Shown here: positions 29,068 through 36,388 of the stretch, piece by piece
Position numbering within the stretch: position 1 is the first letter of the stretch
Layout of the letters: every line of letters begins with the position of its first letter
NCBI GenBank assembly: GCA_003165465.1
Contig: PLUM01000075.1
Span: forward strand, 42,868 to 79,255
Source: Acidobacteriota bacterium
GTDB lineage: Bacteria > Acidobacteriota > Terriglobia > Acidiferrales > UBA7541
Direction of reading: 5' to 3'
DNA: 36,388 nt
The notes under the pieces: generated by a model
What the model was told of the DNA's origin: nothing
Databases searched by the model: none
Seen by the model: the letters and a program-made list of their open reading frames with translations, nothing else
Translations under genes and position numbers: made by a program

Positions 29068-29679
29068 ATGGTAAAGGATGGCTACAAGTTTGCCGCGCCA
29101 CCGCTGTTGCTGGGCATCGTCGCGGTTCTATTTCATTGGAACTGGCCTGGCGGGGTGCTGATTTTCCTGGGAATGTTCGTGGTGTTCTTTTTTCGGGATC
29201 CTGAAAGGACGCCTCCACCGGACGAGGATGCGATCGTTTCTCCGGCCGACGGACGCGTCATGGAAGTTGTGGAAGAATCGCTTGGCGGAAAGCCGGGCCG
29301 GCGGATCAGCGTGTTTCTCTCGATTTTCGACGTGCACGTGAACCGGTCTCCGGTCGCCGGGCGCATCACGGCCATCGAGTATCGCACCGGAAAGTTCTAC
29401 GCGGCCATGCGCGGTCGGGCATCGGCCGAAAATGAGCAAAACATATTTCACGTGCAGGCCGATCGCGGGGAAGTGGTTTTCAAACAGATTGCCGGATGGG
29501 TGGCGCGGCGTATTGTCTGTTGGAAATCATCGGGCGATTCCGTCGTTCGAGGTGAGCGCGTGGGTATGATACGCTTCGGTTCGCGTGTGGACATTTGGCT
29601 TCCGGAGGGTGTCGAGATTCTTGTTCGGCCCGGCCAGTATGTGGCGGGTGGAACAAGCGTCCTGGCGAGATGGAAATGA
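29068..29679 (+). CDS. psd: Phosphatidylserine decarboxylase (short, archaetidylserine-type)
   Basis: Converts phosphatidylserine to phosphatidylethanolamine. It has 203 residues, the short family, with one membrane region at the N-terminus (about 8-42). The self-cleavage site that forms the pyruvoyl group is Gly171-Ser172 in RFGSRVDI. Asp61 (SPADGRV) and His90 (DVHVNRSP) complete the catalytic set. AAAAGGA lies 6 bases before the ATG. Its TGA overlaps the ATG of pssA (ATGA), so substrate-making and substrate-using enzymes are co-translated. Confidence 0.95.
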   Translation: MVKDGYKFAAPPLLLGIVAVLFHWNWPGGVLIFLGMFVVFFFRDPERTPPPDEDAIVSPADGRVMEVVEESLGGKPGRRISVFLSIFDVHVNRSPVAGRITAIEYRTGKFYAAMRGRASAENEQNIFHVQADRGEVVFKQIAGWVARRIVCWKSSGDSVVRGERVGMIRFGSRVDIWLPEGVEILVRPGQYVAGGTSVLARWK

Positions 29680-30506
29680 GCGACTTCGAACAGCACGAAC
29701 TTGGTTTTCCCGGGGCGCAGCGGCCCAATCTCAAGCTTCGCCGGGGCATCTATCTATTGCCCAGCTCGATGACCGTGGCCAACATGCTTTGCGGCTTTTA
29801 CGCCGTCATGGCCACGCTCAAGGGCGGCAGCACGGACCTGGACAATGCGGCAAAGGCGCTTGGCCTTGCGATTCTTTTCGATTCGCTGGACGGCTTTGTG
29901 GCGCGAGCCACGGGCACGAGCAGCGAATTCGGCAAGCAGTTTGACTCGCTGGCCGACATGGTCAGCTTTGGAATCGCTCCGGCGGCGCTGGCCTTCACGT
30001 GGGGAGTGCGCGGCATTGCCGAGACTGAATTTATGGATATCCGGCGCCTGCACCAGATCGGATGGTGGGTGGCGCTTACGTTTGTGATTTGCTGCGCCTG
30101 GCGGCTTGCCCGGTTCAACATTCAAGGGATGGCGCCCGGTTCGGGATCGAAATATTTCGTTGGTTTGCCGTGTCCGGCCGCGGCGGGGCTGATTGCCGCC
30201 ACGGTTCATGCGATCAAATTGCCGATTGAGGACTGGCGCTGGTCAATCTTCTGGATGCTGGTGGTGATCGGGGATGCGACGTTGATGTCGAGCACGTTGC
30301 GCTATCGCAGCTTTAAGGACATTCCCATGGCGCGGCGGCAGAAATCGATTTTCGTGATTATCATCGGCCTGCTCGTGTGGCTGATTGTCGCGTATTCGGA
30401 AGTGGTGCTGATGATTATCGCGACGGTTTTTGTTGCGAGCGGCCTGACGCTGCATGTTATCCGCACGGTTCGCCACTATATGGTTTCGCATCCCGCCAAG
30501 ACATGA
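29676..30506 (+). CDS. pssA: CDP-diacylglycerol-serine O-phosphatidyltransferase PssA
   Basis: Makes phosphatidylserine from CDP-diacylglycerol and serine in the inner membrane. It has 276 residues with about eight helices. The CDP-alcohol phosphatidyltransferase signature is exact: Asp69, Asp72-Gly73, Ala76-Arg77, Gly86, Asp90, Asp94 (FDSLDGFVAR...GKQFDSLAD). The ATG at 29676 overlaps the psd stop by 4 bases; an ATG 6 bases earlier is also possible. Its own stop overlaps the next ATG (ATGA). The length and the MTVANMLCGFYAV start fit the family. Confidence 0.95.
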   Translation: MSDFEQHELGFPGAQRPNLKLRRGIYLLPSSMTVANMLCGFYAVMATLKGGSTDLDNAAKALGLAILFDSLDGFVARATGTSSEFGKQFDSLADMVSFGIAPAALAFTWGVRGIAETEFMDIRRLHQIGWWVALTFVICCAWRLARFNIQGMAPGSGSKYFVGLPCPAAAGLIAATVHAIKLPIEDWRWSIFWMLVVIGDATLMSSTLRYRSFKDIPMARRQKSIFVIIIGLLVWLIVAYSEVVLMIIATVFVASGLTLHVIRTVRHYMVSHPAKT

Positions 30507-31528
30507 CACGGCCCAAAGAAGCGGTTCGCGTGGCCATCGCGGGGGCATCGTCCCTGCTTGGCAAGGAATTAAATCAGTGGCTGGAAGAATCGAAATTTCC
30601 CGCCGTCGACATTCGTCTTCTCGATGAGGGACTCGCCGCGGGAATGCTGACCGAAGTGGGCGGGGAGCCGGCCATCATTGAAACCGTGACCGAAGAGAGT
30701 TTCGAGCGCGTGCGATTCGCGTTCTTTACCGGGTCGCCGGAATTTTCCAAGCGCCATGCCGAGGAAGCTCGCCGTGCCGGGGCGGTTGTGATCGACCTGA
30801 GCGGAGGGCTGGGCGCGGACGCAAAAGCCCGGCTGTGGATTCCGACTCTGGACGCGCTGCTCGCTTCGCCCGTGACGGACGTTCCGCCCGGCGAGTTGCA
30901 GAGCCTGTTCGTGGTTCCCGCTGCTCCTTCGGACGCGGCGATTTCCATTTCCGCGGCGCTTGCATCCGCCGGGCTTGAGCGCCTCGTCGTAACCGTTCTT
31001 CAGCCGGTCTCGGAGCGCGGGCCGGAGGCGATCGAGGAACTGGAAAATCAAGTGGTGAAACTTTTGTCCTTCCAACCCGTGGCGCAAACCGTTTTCGACA
31101 CGCAGGTTGGATTTAACATGCTTTCCAGTTACGGGCCGGAAAGCAGGGAAAAACTGGCCGACGCACGGACAAGAATCGCGGGCGAATCGCGAAGGTATCT
31201 CGCGGGCCGCGCTCCGGCGGCGGCAATCATGCTGGTTCAGGCGCCTGTCTTTCATTCGCACTCCTTTACGGCGTATGCGGAATTCAAGGTTCCCCCGGCG
31301 CTCGACGATCTGGCGGACCGGCTGCAACGCGCAGGCCTGAAGCTTGCGAGCGCGACCGACGAGCCGCCCACCAACGTGAGCGTGGCCGGGGAATCGCGCC
31401 CAGTGTTGAGGCAACCGGAGCGCGACCCGAGCATCGAAACCGGTGTCTGGCTGTGGGGCGCGGCGGACAATCTGCGCGTTCCGTGCGCGACGGCCGTGGC
31501 GATTGCCGAAAAGCTGCTCGCTTCTTAA
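30503..31528 (+). CDS. Aspartate-semialdehyde dehydrogenase homologue lacking the catalytic cysteine (USG-1-like)
   Basis: 341 residues with the ASADH fold: an N-terminal NAD(P) Rossmann domain (VRVAIAGASSLLGKEL, FAFFTGSPE, VVIDLSGG) and the C-terminal dimerisation domain (VVTVLQPVSERGPEAIEEL). The active-site loop, normally [N]P[x]C[x]T, reads VVPAAPSDAAIS, with Asp144 at the Cys position, so normal dehydrogenase chemistry is not possible. The neighbouring Gln (Gln167 in LQPVS) and a His in PVFHSHSF remain. E. coli USG-1 is a similar non-catalytic paralogue. The ATG overlaps the pssA stop, placing it in the phospholipid operon. Its role is unknown. Confidence 0.85.
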   Translation: MTRPKEAVRVAIAGASSLLGKELNQWLEESKFPAVDIRLLDEGLAAGMLTEVGGEPAIIETVTEESFERVRFAFFTGSPEFSKRHAEEARRAGAVVIDLSGGLGADAKARLWIPTLDALLASPVTDVPPGELQSLFVVPAAPSDAAISISAALASAGLERLVVTVLQPVSERGPEAIEELENQVVKLLSFQPVAQTVFDTQVGFNMLSSYGPESREKLADARTRIAGESRRYLAGRAPAAAIMLVQAPVFHSHSFTAYAEFKVPPALDDLADRLQRAGLKLASATDEPPTNVSVAGESRPVLRQPERDPSIETGVWLWGAADNLRVPCATAVAIAEKLLAS

Positions 31529-31674
31529 ACTGCGAGTCGGCGCGAGCCGCCGGGACGGTTGCGATGAAGATCGCGGGGAGCATCGGACCACGTAACGTGC
31601 GCGCAACTTGAGCGAAGTGCGATGAGTGTTTGGAGAGGCGGGTGATGCGAAGGGTGATGCGTAGGAACACTTTC

Positions 31675-32319
31675 ATGATCGTGGCGAGACGCGTCGGATC
31701 TCCCGCGCTGCACCGAGTCCGGTTCTATTTCAAATATTTAAATTTGAAATTTGAAATTCTTCCTCTTGTTTTCTGCGTTTCCGCCGCAATCTTCCTGTCC
31801 GCCTGCGGCTATCATGTGGCGGGGAAGTCCGCGCAATTGCCTCCCGGATTGAAAGTAATTGCCGTTTCCGCGCTGAAGAACGATACGACACACTATCGCA
31901 TCGAGCAGCGCATGACGGAGGCCGTGGTTCACGAATTTCTGGCGCGTACCCGGTACCGGATCGTTTCGTCCGGGGATTCGGCGGACGCGGTGCTGAGCGG
32001 AGAAATCATGAGTTTCGAGGCCACGCCCGCCGTGTTTGACACGACGCCGGCTCCCGCGCCCAGTACCTCGGGCGTGCCGGCGATTAATACGACGACGGCG
32101 CGCGCCACGACCATGCTCGTTTCCGTTCATCTGAAAGTGTTGCTCGAGGAGCGGGAAACCAAGAAAACGCTTTACAAGAACGACAACTATCTTTTCCGCG
32201 AGCCGTATGAAATCTCCACCGATCCGTCGGTTTTTTTTGACGAGCAGGGACCCGCGATCGAACGAATGTCGCGCGATTTCGCGGCGCGCCTGGTTTCCGA
32301 CATTCTGGAGAATTTCTGA
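31675..32319 (+). CDS. lptE: LPS-assembly lipoprotein LptE
   Basis: Outer-membrane lipoprotein that plugs and supports LptD for LPS insertion. From the ATG at 31675 (AGGA 8 bases before) it has 214 residues with a long basic N-region, a hydrophobic core and the lipobox LSAC, with Cys44 followed by GYHV, the usual LptE mature start. LPPGLKVIAVSALKNDT and later beta strands fit the family (LptE/RlpB). ATGs at 31645 and 31657 are in frame and possible. The 147-base gap before it contains no recognised gene. Its TGA shares a base with the holA ATG. Confidence 0.88.
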   Translation: MIVARRVGSPALHRVRFYFKYLNLKFEILPLVFCVSAAIFLSACGYHVAGKSAQLPPGLKVIAVSALKNDTTHYRIEQRMTEAVVHEFLARTRYRIVSSGDSADAVLSGEIMSFEATPAVFDTTPAPAPSTSGVPAINTTTARATTMLVSVHLKVLLEERETKKTLYKNDNYLFREPYEISTDPSVFFDEQGPAIERMSRDFAARLVSDILENF

Positions 32320-33365
32320 TGGCTCCTCCTGTCACGCCGCAGGAACTCCTGGCCCGCCTGGCAAAGGGGAAACCCATTTCCGGGATTCTTCTCGTGGGTG
32401 GCGACAGCTATCTGCGCGAGTTGTGCCGGAAGAAACTCGTTGAAGCATACGTGTCCGAGGGCACGCGCGATTGGGGCGTTCGGAAATTTTCCGCCGACGA
32501 TGACGATATTTCCGCGATCCTGGGACAGGCGCAGACGATGTCCATGCTCGCACCGCAACAGGTGATTTTCGTCAGTGAGGTGGAGTGCTGGGAGCGCCTG
32601 GGCGAGGATTCGCGGGAATCGCTGGTGAAGGAAATTTCCGCGTACCTGGACAATCCCGCCCCGTTCACGGTTCTGGTCTTCGAGGCCGCCGCGCTCGACC
32701 AGCGGATGCGCCTCGCCAAAATGTTCGCGGAGAAAACGGTGACGGTTTCGGTTGAGCTTGCGAGCGATCCCGTGGAACGCGCGCGCCTGGCCGTGCCGCT
32801 GTCCCTGGAAATGGCCGCGGAATTGGGCGCAAAACTGGAACAGGGCGCGGCCGTAGAGCTTTGCGACATTCTGAATGGCGAACTCGCGGCAATCCGCACG
32901 GAACTCGATAAGTTGGCGGCGTATGCGGGCGACCGGAAAATCATCACGCGGGCGGACGTCGATCTGCTGGTGATCTCAGCGCAAAAATATTCGGTGTGGG
33001 AACTGGCGGACATGCTGGCGGCGCGCCAGCCCGCCAAGGCCCTCGCATTTCTCGACAGCCTGTTAAGAGAGGGCGAAGCGCCGGCGCAGTTGCTGGGCGC
33101 GCTGGCCTGGATGTACCGAAAACTTCTCGAGGCACAGGAATTGCCCGCGGGAGCGGCGGGATGGCAGGCCGCCAGTCGTCTCAAGATGCGAACGGACGCG
33201 GCGGAACTCGCGGTGCGTCAATCTCGAAAATTCCCGAAGTCGCAGCTCACCGGCGGTTTGGCGGCGCTGTACGAAGCGGATAATCGTTTGAAATCCGGCG
33301 GCTCAAATCCGCGCGCGGTGATGGAATTCCTCGTATCGCAGCTTGCTTCGCCCGCTCCCGCATAG
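32319..33365 (+). CDS. holA: DNA polymerase III subunit delta
   Basis: The clamp-loader subunit that opens the sliding clamp. It has 348 residues, normal length. N-terminal segment GILLVGGDSYLRELCRKKL, then FSADDDDISAILGQAQTMSMLAPQQVI, FEAAALDQRMRLAKMF and the C-terminal helical collar domain (SQLTGGLAALYEADNRLKSGG). The pairing lptE-holA is common in Gram-negative bacteria. ATG overlaps the lptE stop by one base. Last gene of the long plus-strand run. Confidence 0.93.
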   Translation: MAPPVTPQELLARLAKGKPISGILLVGGDSYLRELCRKKLVEAYVSEGTRDWGVRKFSADDDDISAILGQAQTMSMLAPQQVIFVSEVECWERLGEDSRESLVKEISAYLDNPAPFTVLVFEAAALDQRMRLAKMFAEKTVTVSVELASDPVERARLAVPLSLEMAAELGAKLEQGAAVELCDILNGELAAIRTELDKLAAYAGDRKIITRADVDLLVISAQKYSVWELADMLAARQPAKALAFLDSLLREGEAPAQLLGALAWMYRKLLEAQELPAGAAGWQAASRLKMRTDAAELAVRQSRKFPKSQLTGGLAALYEADNRLKSGGSNPRAVMEFLVSQLASPAPA

Positions 33366-33525
33366 TTCGCGGTCCTCAACAAGCCGGAATAAATTCATCA
33401 AGTTCATTAAGGTCATTAAGTACTCGACAGAACAGCCCCTCTCACAAGCGACGTGTGAGCAATTTGGTTTTGATGTACATCCATTGTGAAGCCCATTGTT
33501 GAAGCCGTTGGTTTATAGGCTCGCC

Positions 33526-33554
33526 GTAGGGGCACGGCAATGCCGTGCCCCTAC
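33526..33554. repeat. 29-base perfect palindrome
   Basis: GTAGGGGCACGGCA-A-TGCCGTGCCCCTAC, 14-base arms around one base. It sits between the convergent ends of holA and the TPR gene. Related by sequence to the GGCACGGC...GCCGTGCCC parts of the other repeats. It is probably another terminator or structured repeat. The rest of the 33366-33609 gap is featureless. Confidence 0.85.
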
Positions 33555-33609
33555 AAGCGCGAAGCCAGAGAAATCCAGCGATCCATGTCATGCATGTGAG
33601 AAATGCGGA

Positions 33610-34092
33610 CTAATTCAACATGCGGCGAGCCGTTTCCAGCGCCAGGCGTGCGATGGTGTAGCGGGGTTCGATGGTTAGCGACTCCTGAAACAGTTCGCGG
33701 GCACGGTTGATCAACCCTTTGGCGAGGTAGATGCGCCCGAGATTGAAGTAGGGGAAATGGCGGGGCTCGTAGCGCTTTGCGCCGATGGCCCGCTCGAGCC
33801 AGGGAATGGCCTCATCAGGGCGATTAAGTTCGATCAGGTATGAGCCAATGTCGTTGTATGGATTGCCGAAGTCTGGATCGACGGCGATGGCGCGCTTGCA
33901 TTCGGCGATGGCCTCTTCCGTTTTGCCCTGGGAGTGATAGGTCCAGCCGAGAAACGTGTGCGCCTCGGCGGTGGGATAAATCGCCAGGGATGCGAGGTAG
34001 AGTTCGATCGCTCGGTCGAAGTCTCCCTCCATTTGCGCCACGAACGCTTCGTGAAAACGCTGCTTCGCCTCGGTCTCACGATCCGATGACAT
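33610..34092 (-). CDS. Tetratricopeptide repeat protein
   Basis: A 160-residue soluble protein of helical repeats: about four TPR units (AQMEGDFDRAIELYLASLAIYP, HTFLGWTYHSQGKTEEAIAECK, PYNDIGSYLIELNRPDEAI, FNLGRIYLAKGLINRARELF), which bind partner proteins. The second-last unit is irregular. Two starts are open: ATG 34092 (chosen, since the repeat begins soon after) and ATG 34149. Neither has a good ribosome site. No partner is suggested by neighbours. Confidence 0.85.
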   Translation of the reverse strand: MSSDRETEAKQRFHEAFVAQMEGDFDRAIELYLASLAIYPTAEAHTFLGWTYHSQGKTEEAIAECKRAIAVDPDFGNPYNDIGSYLIELNRPDEAIPWLERAIGAKRYEPRHFPYFNLGRIYLAKGLINRARELFQESLTIEPRYTIARLALETARRMLN

Positions 34093-34205
34093 AAACCATT
34101 TAGAACATAGCGCCGCAAACGTGTCAAATGTTTGGTGGGCGTATTGCATGGGCTGGCGGAAATCCCCGCCTCTGACACTTCGTGTGCACTCAGTGCAAGA
34201 GAGGT

Positions 34206-34236
34206 GGGCTACAGCAATTCGCGAATGCTGTAGCCC
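34206..34236. terminator. Hairpin between the TPR gene and the secreted protein gene
   Basis: GGGCTACAGCAATTCGCGAATGCTGTAGCCC, a nearly complete 31-base palindrome. It follows the end of the minus-strand gene at 34283-34915 and precedes the TPR gene, so it probably ends the former. Confidence 0.45.
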
Positions 34237-34282
34237 GGGCCTTTAGACCTGGGGATTTTTTGTGGCGGCGTCGCGACCGCGA

Positions 34283-34915
34283 TTACATTTTCGAAATGCC
34301 AAAGTTGTCGATCTGCACGTCGAGTTGGTGGTTGACCCGTATGCCGTAGATGCCGTCGGTCTTCGTGCCCAGTCCAGTTTTGGGCAGCGTAGAGACGACC
34401 GTGCCGTTGATGACGAAATCGACCTTATCGCCCTTTACGCGCACTTCGAGAGCGTTGGTGGACGTTCCAGCGGCGTCCGGTTTTTTTACGGCAGGGCTGG
34501 CTGTCTTGGGCGACACGCTTTGCGTCGAGGAGTTGCCGCTGCGGCGCTTGATGAGGAACGTTCCGTCGTCCGTCACCATGAAATACAAGTAGGATTGCAT
34601 CGGGCCTTCGAGTCCGCTCCCGCCCAGGATGAGGCCGTAGTATTCGCTGTATCCCGCCGATTTGATCAGCTTGAACGTGCCCTTGAGTGTGTAATCGCCC
34701 GTGACCGTATTCTCCGGATTCCAGTAGACGGCAGCCATGGGATTCGTGGCATGAAAGCCCGAGCCACTGATCACGAACTTGACCGCTCCGGCGGCATCCG
34801 GGTCGGATGCGTCCGCGCTGTGGTCGGCGCGCACCTTCCAGCCTTTTGGCGCTTGCGCAAACGCGGGCGCAAGGGCGAGCAGCGCGGCCAATACGAATCC
34901 AATCAAGTGCTTCAT
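34283..34915 (-). CDS. Secreted LamG/DUF1080-like protein of unknown function
   Basis: 210 residues with a clear signal peptide (MKHLIGFVLAALLALAPAFAQ). The mature part is a beta sandwich of the concanavalin-like/3-keto-disaccharide hydrolase type: AAVYWNPENTVTGDYTLKG, YGLILGGSGLEG, LEVRVKGDKVDFVINGTVV and the typical end GIYGIRVNHQLDVQIDNF. Such domains bind or cut sugars. No catalytic residues can be assigned. It is transcribed away from aroA. Confidence 0.75.
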   Translation of the reverse strand: MKHLIGFVLAALLALAPAFAQAPKGWKVRADHSADASDPDAAGAVKFVISGSGFHATNPMAAVYWNPENTVTGDYTLKGTFKLIKSAGYSEYYGLILGGSGLEGPMQSYLYFMVTDDGTFLIKRRSGNSSTQSVSPKTASPAVKKPDAAGTSTNALEVRVKGDKVDFVINGTVVSTLPKTGLGTKTDGIYGIRVNHQLDVQIDNFGISKM

Positions 34916-35031
34916 CGGTGTTCCTCCCAGTGAAATGGATCGCCCAAATCATACTCCTATTTGAGGCGGGTACGGCGTAGATTTTGTTCGCAATTTGAGC
35001 GGGGGAAGTGCGGCCGGGTTTGCCCGCATGT

Positions 35032-35037
35032 TAGAAT
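35032..35037 (+). promoter_or_regulatory. -10 box directly upstream of aroA
   Basis: GTTAGAAT puts TAGAAT 6 bases before the GTG start of aroA. As at tsaB, the message would have almost no leader. No ribosome site and no clear -35 box are present. Confidence 0.4.
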
Positions 35038-35043
35038 TTCCAT

Positions 35044-36336
35044 GTGTCCAAACAAATTATTCGCCCAGCCCGCACGATCAGCGGTTCCCTGGAAGTTCCC
35101 GGCGACAAATCCATTTCCCATCGTTACGCGATGCTCGCGGCGCTTGCCGAGGGGCCCAGCGAGATCGCGCATTTTTCCGCCGCGGCCGATTGTCGCAGCA
35201 CGCTCGATTGTTTCTCGCGCCTCGGCGTGAAAATCGATATTCAGGGGGACCTAGTACGGATCGCCGGCGCGGGCCTCGACGGCTTGCGGAAATCGCGGCG
35301 CACACTCGATGCCGGAAATTCGGGCACGACGATGCGCCTGCTCACCGGAATTCTGGCCGGGCAGGGTTTTCGCTCGACGCTCGACGGGGATTCTTCCTTG
35401 CGCCGCAGGCCGATGCGCCGCGTGATGGATCCGCTCATGCAAATGGGCGCGCGGATTCATGCGCAGGAAGGCGGCTTCGCTCCCCTGAAGATCGATGGCG
35501 CGAAACTCGCTCGGATCGACTACGCGCTGCCCGTGCCGAGCGCGCAAGTGAAATCCACCGTGCTTCTCGCCGGAATGTTCGCGGACGGCGTCACATCGGT
35601 GACGGAGCCGGTGCGCACGCGCGACCATACGGAGCTGGCGCTTGCCGAATTCGGCGCGGAGCTCGATCACGAGGGCCGCACGATCCGCATTCACGGGCAT
35701 CCGCGCCTGAAGGGGCGCTCGCTCGCCGTGCCCGGAGACCTTTCGTCCGCTGTTTTCTTTCTGGTGGCGGCCATGGTGCTTCCGGAATCGAATGTGGTGA
35801 TCCAAAATGTGGGCCTGAACCCTACGCGCTCGGCGGTTCTCGATGTGCTCGGCTCGATGGGCGCGCCGGTAAACTTTGTATCGATTCGCGGCGAGCACGG
35901 CGAACTGGTCGGCGACGTTTCCGCGCGGCACGAAATGCTGAAGGGCGGCACGATTGAAGGCGACGTCATCGCGCAGTTGATCGATGAGCTTCCGGCGATT
36001 GCCGTGCTCGGTCCGTATACCGAGCAGGGCATTGAGATCCGCAACGCTGCCGAGCTGCGGGTGAAGGAAAGCGATCGTATTGCCGTGCTGGGGGAGAACC
36101 TTCGACGCATGGGCGCGCAAGTGGATGAGCTTCCCGACGGGTTGCGCGTGGCGGGCCGTTCCGCGGGCCGGCTGCACGGCGCGGAGATCGAGCCGCACGG
36201 AGATCACCGCATGGCCATGGCATTCGCAATTGCCGCGCTGGGCGCCGAAGGCGAAACGCTGATTCATGGCGCGGAATGCGCGGCGGTCTCGTACCCGGAT
36301 TTTTTCCCGACTTTGGAGCGGTTAGTCGAGCGCTAG
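35044..36336 (+). CDS. aroA: 3-phosphoshikimate 1-carboxyvinyltransferase (EPSP synthase)
   Basis: Sixth step of the shikimate pathway to aromatic amino acids. It has 430 residues, full length, two inverse domains. Signatures: GDKSISHRYAMLAA, DAGNSGTTMRLLTGIL and the C-terminal RVKESDRIAVLGENLRRMG and PHGDHRMAMAFAIAAL. The GNSGTT form of the second motif resembles the Gram-positive (class II) enzymes. The GTG start at 35044 gives MSKQIIRPA; an ATG two bases earlier is out of frame. Its stop is followed within 13 bases by a repeat. Confidence 0.96.
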   Translation: MSKQIIRPARTISGSLEVPGDKSISHRYAMLAALAEGPSEIAHFSAAADCRSTLDCFSRLGVKIDIQGDLVRIAGAGLDGLRKSRRTLDAGNSGTTMRLLTGILAGQGFRSTLDGDSSLRRRPMRRVMDPLMQMGARIHAQEGGFAPLKIDGAKLARIDYALPVPSAQVKSTVLLAGMFADGVTSVTEPVRTRDHTELALAEFGAELDHEGRTIRIHGHPRLKGRSLAVPGDLSSAVFFLVAAMVLPESNVVIQNVGLNPTRSAVLDVLGSMGAPVNFVSIRGEHGELVGDVSARHEMLKGGTIEGDVIAQLIDELPAIAVLGPYTEQGIEIRNAAELRVKESDRIAVLGENLRRMGAQVDELPDGLRVAGRSAGRLHGAEIEPHGDHRMAMAFAIAALGAEGETLIHGAECAAVSYPDFFPTLERLVER

Positions 36337-36348
36337 CCAGCATGTTTT

Positions 36349-36388
36349 AGTAGCACAGGCTTCAGAGCCTGTGTGGCAACTAGGGCTG
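36349..36388. repeat. Interspersed repeat cut by the window end
   Basis: AGTAGCACAGGCTTCAGAGCCTGTGTGGCAACT is the outer arm and the beginning of the composite seen at 4221 and 19178. It continues beyond the window. Confidence 0.8.

Noticed and set aside
30503-31528. Annotating the gene as functional aspartate-semialdehyde dehydrogenase (asd)
   Set aside because: The catalytic Cys is missing and the context is phospholipid synthesis, not the aspartate pathway.

Overview
The window is GC-rich bacterial chromosome with a mostly housekeeping gene content. It looks like an Acidobacteriota genome. This is an inference from the family mix: a kinase fused to a PD40/TolB-like propeller with decayed paralogues beside it, a sedolisin with Ig-like repeats and a C-terminal helix pair, a small exported protein carrying GHSIGHWEGDTL, tandem PilZ proteins, LptE (so a Gram-negative envelope), and many short GTAGC-ended inverted repeats between genes. 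No rRNA, tRNA, CRISPR array, phage gene or transposase gene was seen.

Layout. 0.1-4.2 kb: a C-terminal processing protease (minus strand) diverges from a tatB-tatC-glutaminyl cyclase-like operon, with two promoters in the gap. 4.2-5.4 kb: a repeat cluster, then a strong promoter and two overlapping PilZ-domain genes. 5.6-9.0 kb: a secreted S53 protease interrupted by a one-base frameshift. 9.0-15.8 kb: thiG, a CPBP protease, a DUF1624-type membrane acyltransferase, a phosphohexomutase-ftsB pair, cutA and rsmI, with hairpin repeats in most of the convergent gaps. 16.0-20.6 kb: an FmdB-type zinc ribbon, galU, an orphan B12-binding radical SAM protein and tsaD. 20.6-24.0 kb: a receptor-type Ser/Thr kinase flanked by relics of two other kinases. 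24.0-26.4 kb: an exported protein of unknown function and a GT39-like membrane glycosyltransferase. 26.6-33.4 kb: carD (minus) diverges from a long run, tsaB-rimI-DUF465-psd-pssA-ASADH-like-lptE-holA. 33.6-36.4 kb: a TPR protein, a secreted LamG/DUF1080-like protein, aroA, and a repeat that runs off the end.

How the genes fit together. The plus-strand run at 27.4-33.4 kb joins tRNA t6A synthesis (tsaB, with tsaD 7 kb away), ribosomal acetylation, phosphatidylethanolamine synthesis (pssA, psd), outer-membrane LPS assembly (lptE) and replication (holA). Several of its genes overlap by 1-4 bases. The Tat operon pairs a folded-protein exporter with a lipoprotein whose residues match animal-type glutaminyl cyclases.

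Most interesting items: (i) the kinase flanked by paralogue relics; (ii) an aspartate-semialdehyde-dehydrogenase homologue with no catalytic Cys inside the phospholipid operon; (iii) the frameshifted sedolisin with an unusual C-terminal helix-Arg-helix-lipobox-like tail; (iv) the hairpin repeat family, which supplies the stop codons of at least two genes; (v) the cyclase-like lipoprotein directly behind tatC. I do not see one clear new defence or biosynthetic system. These are separate leads.
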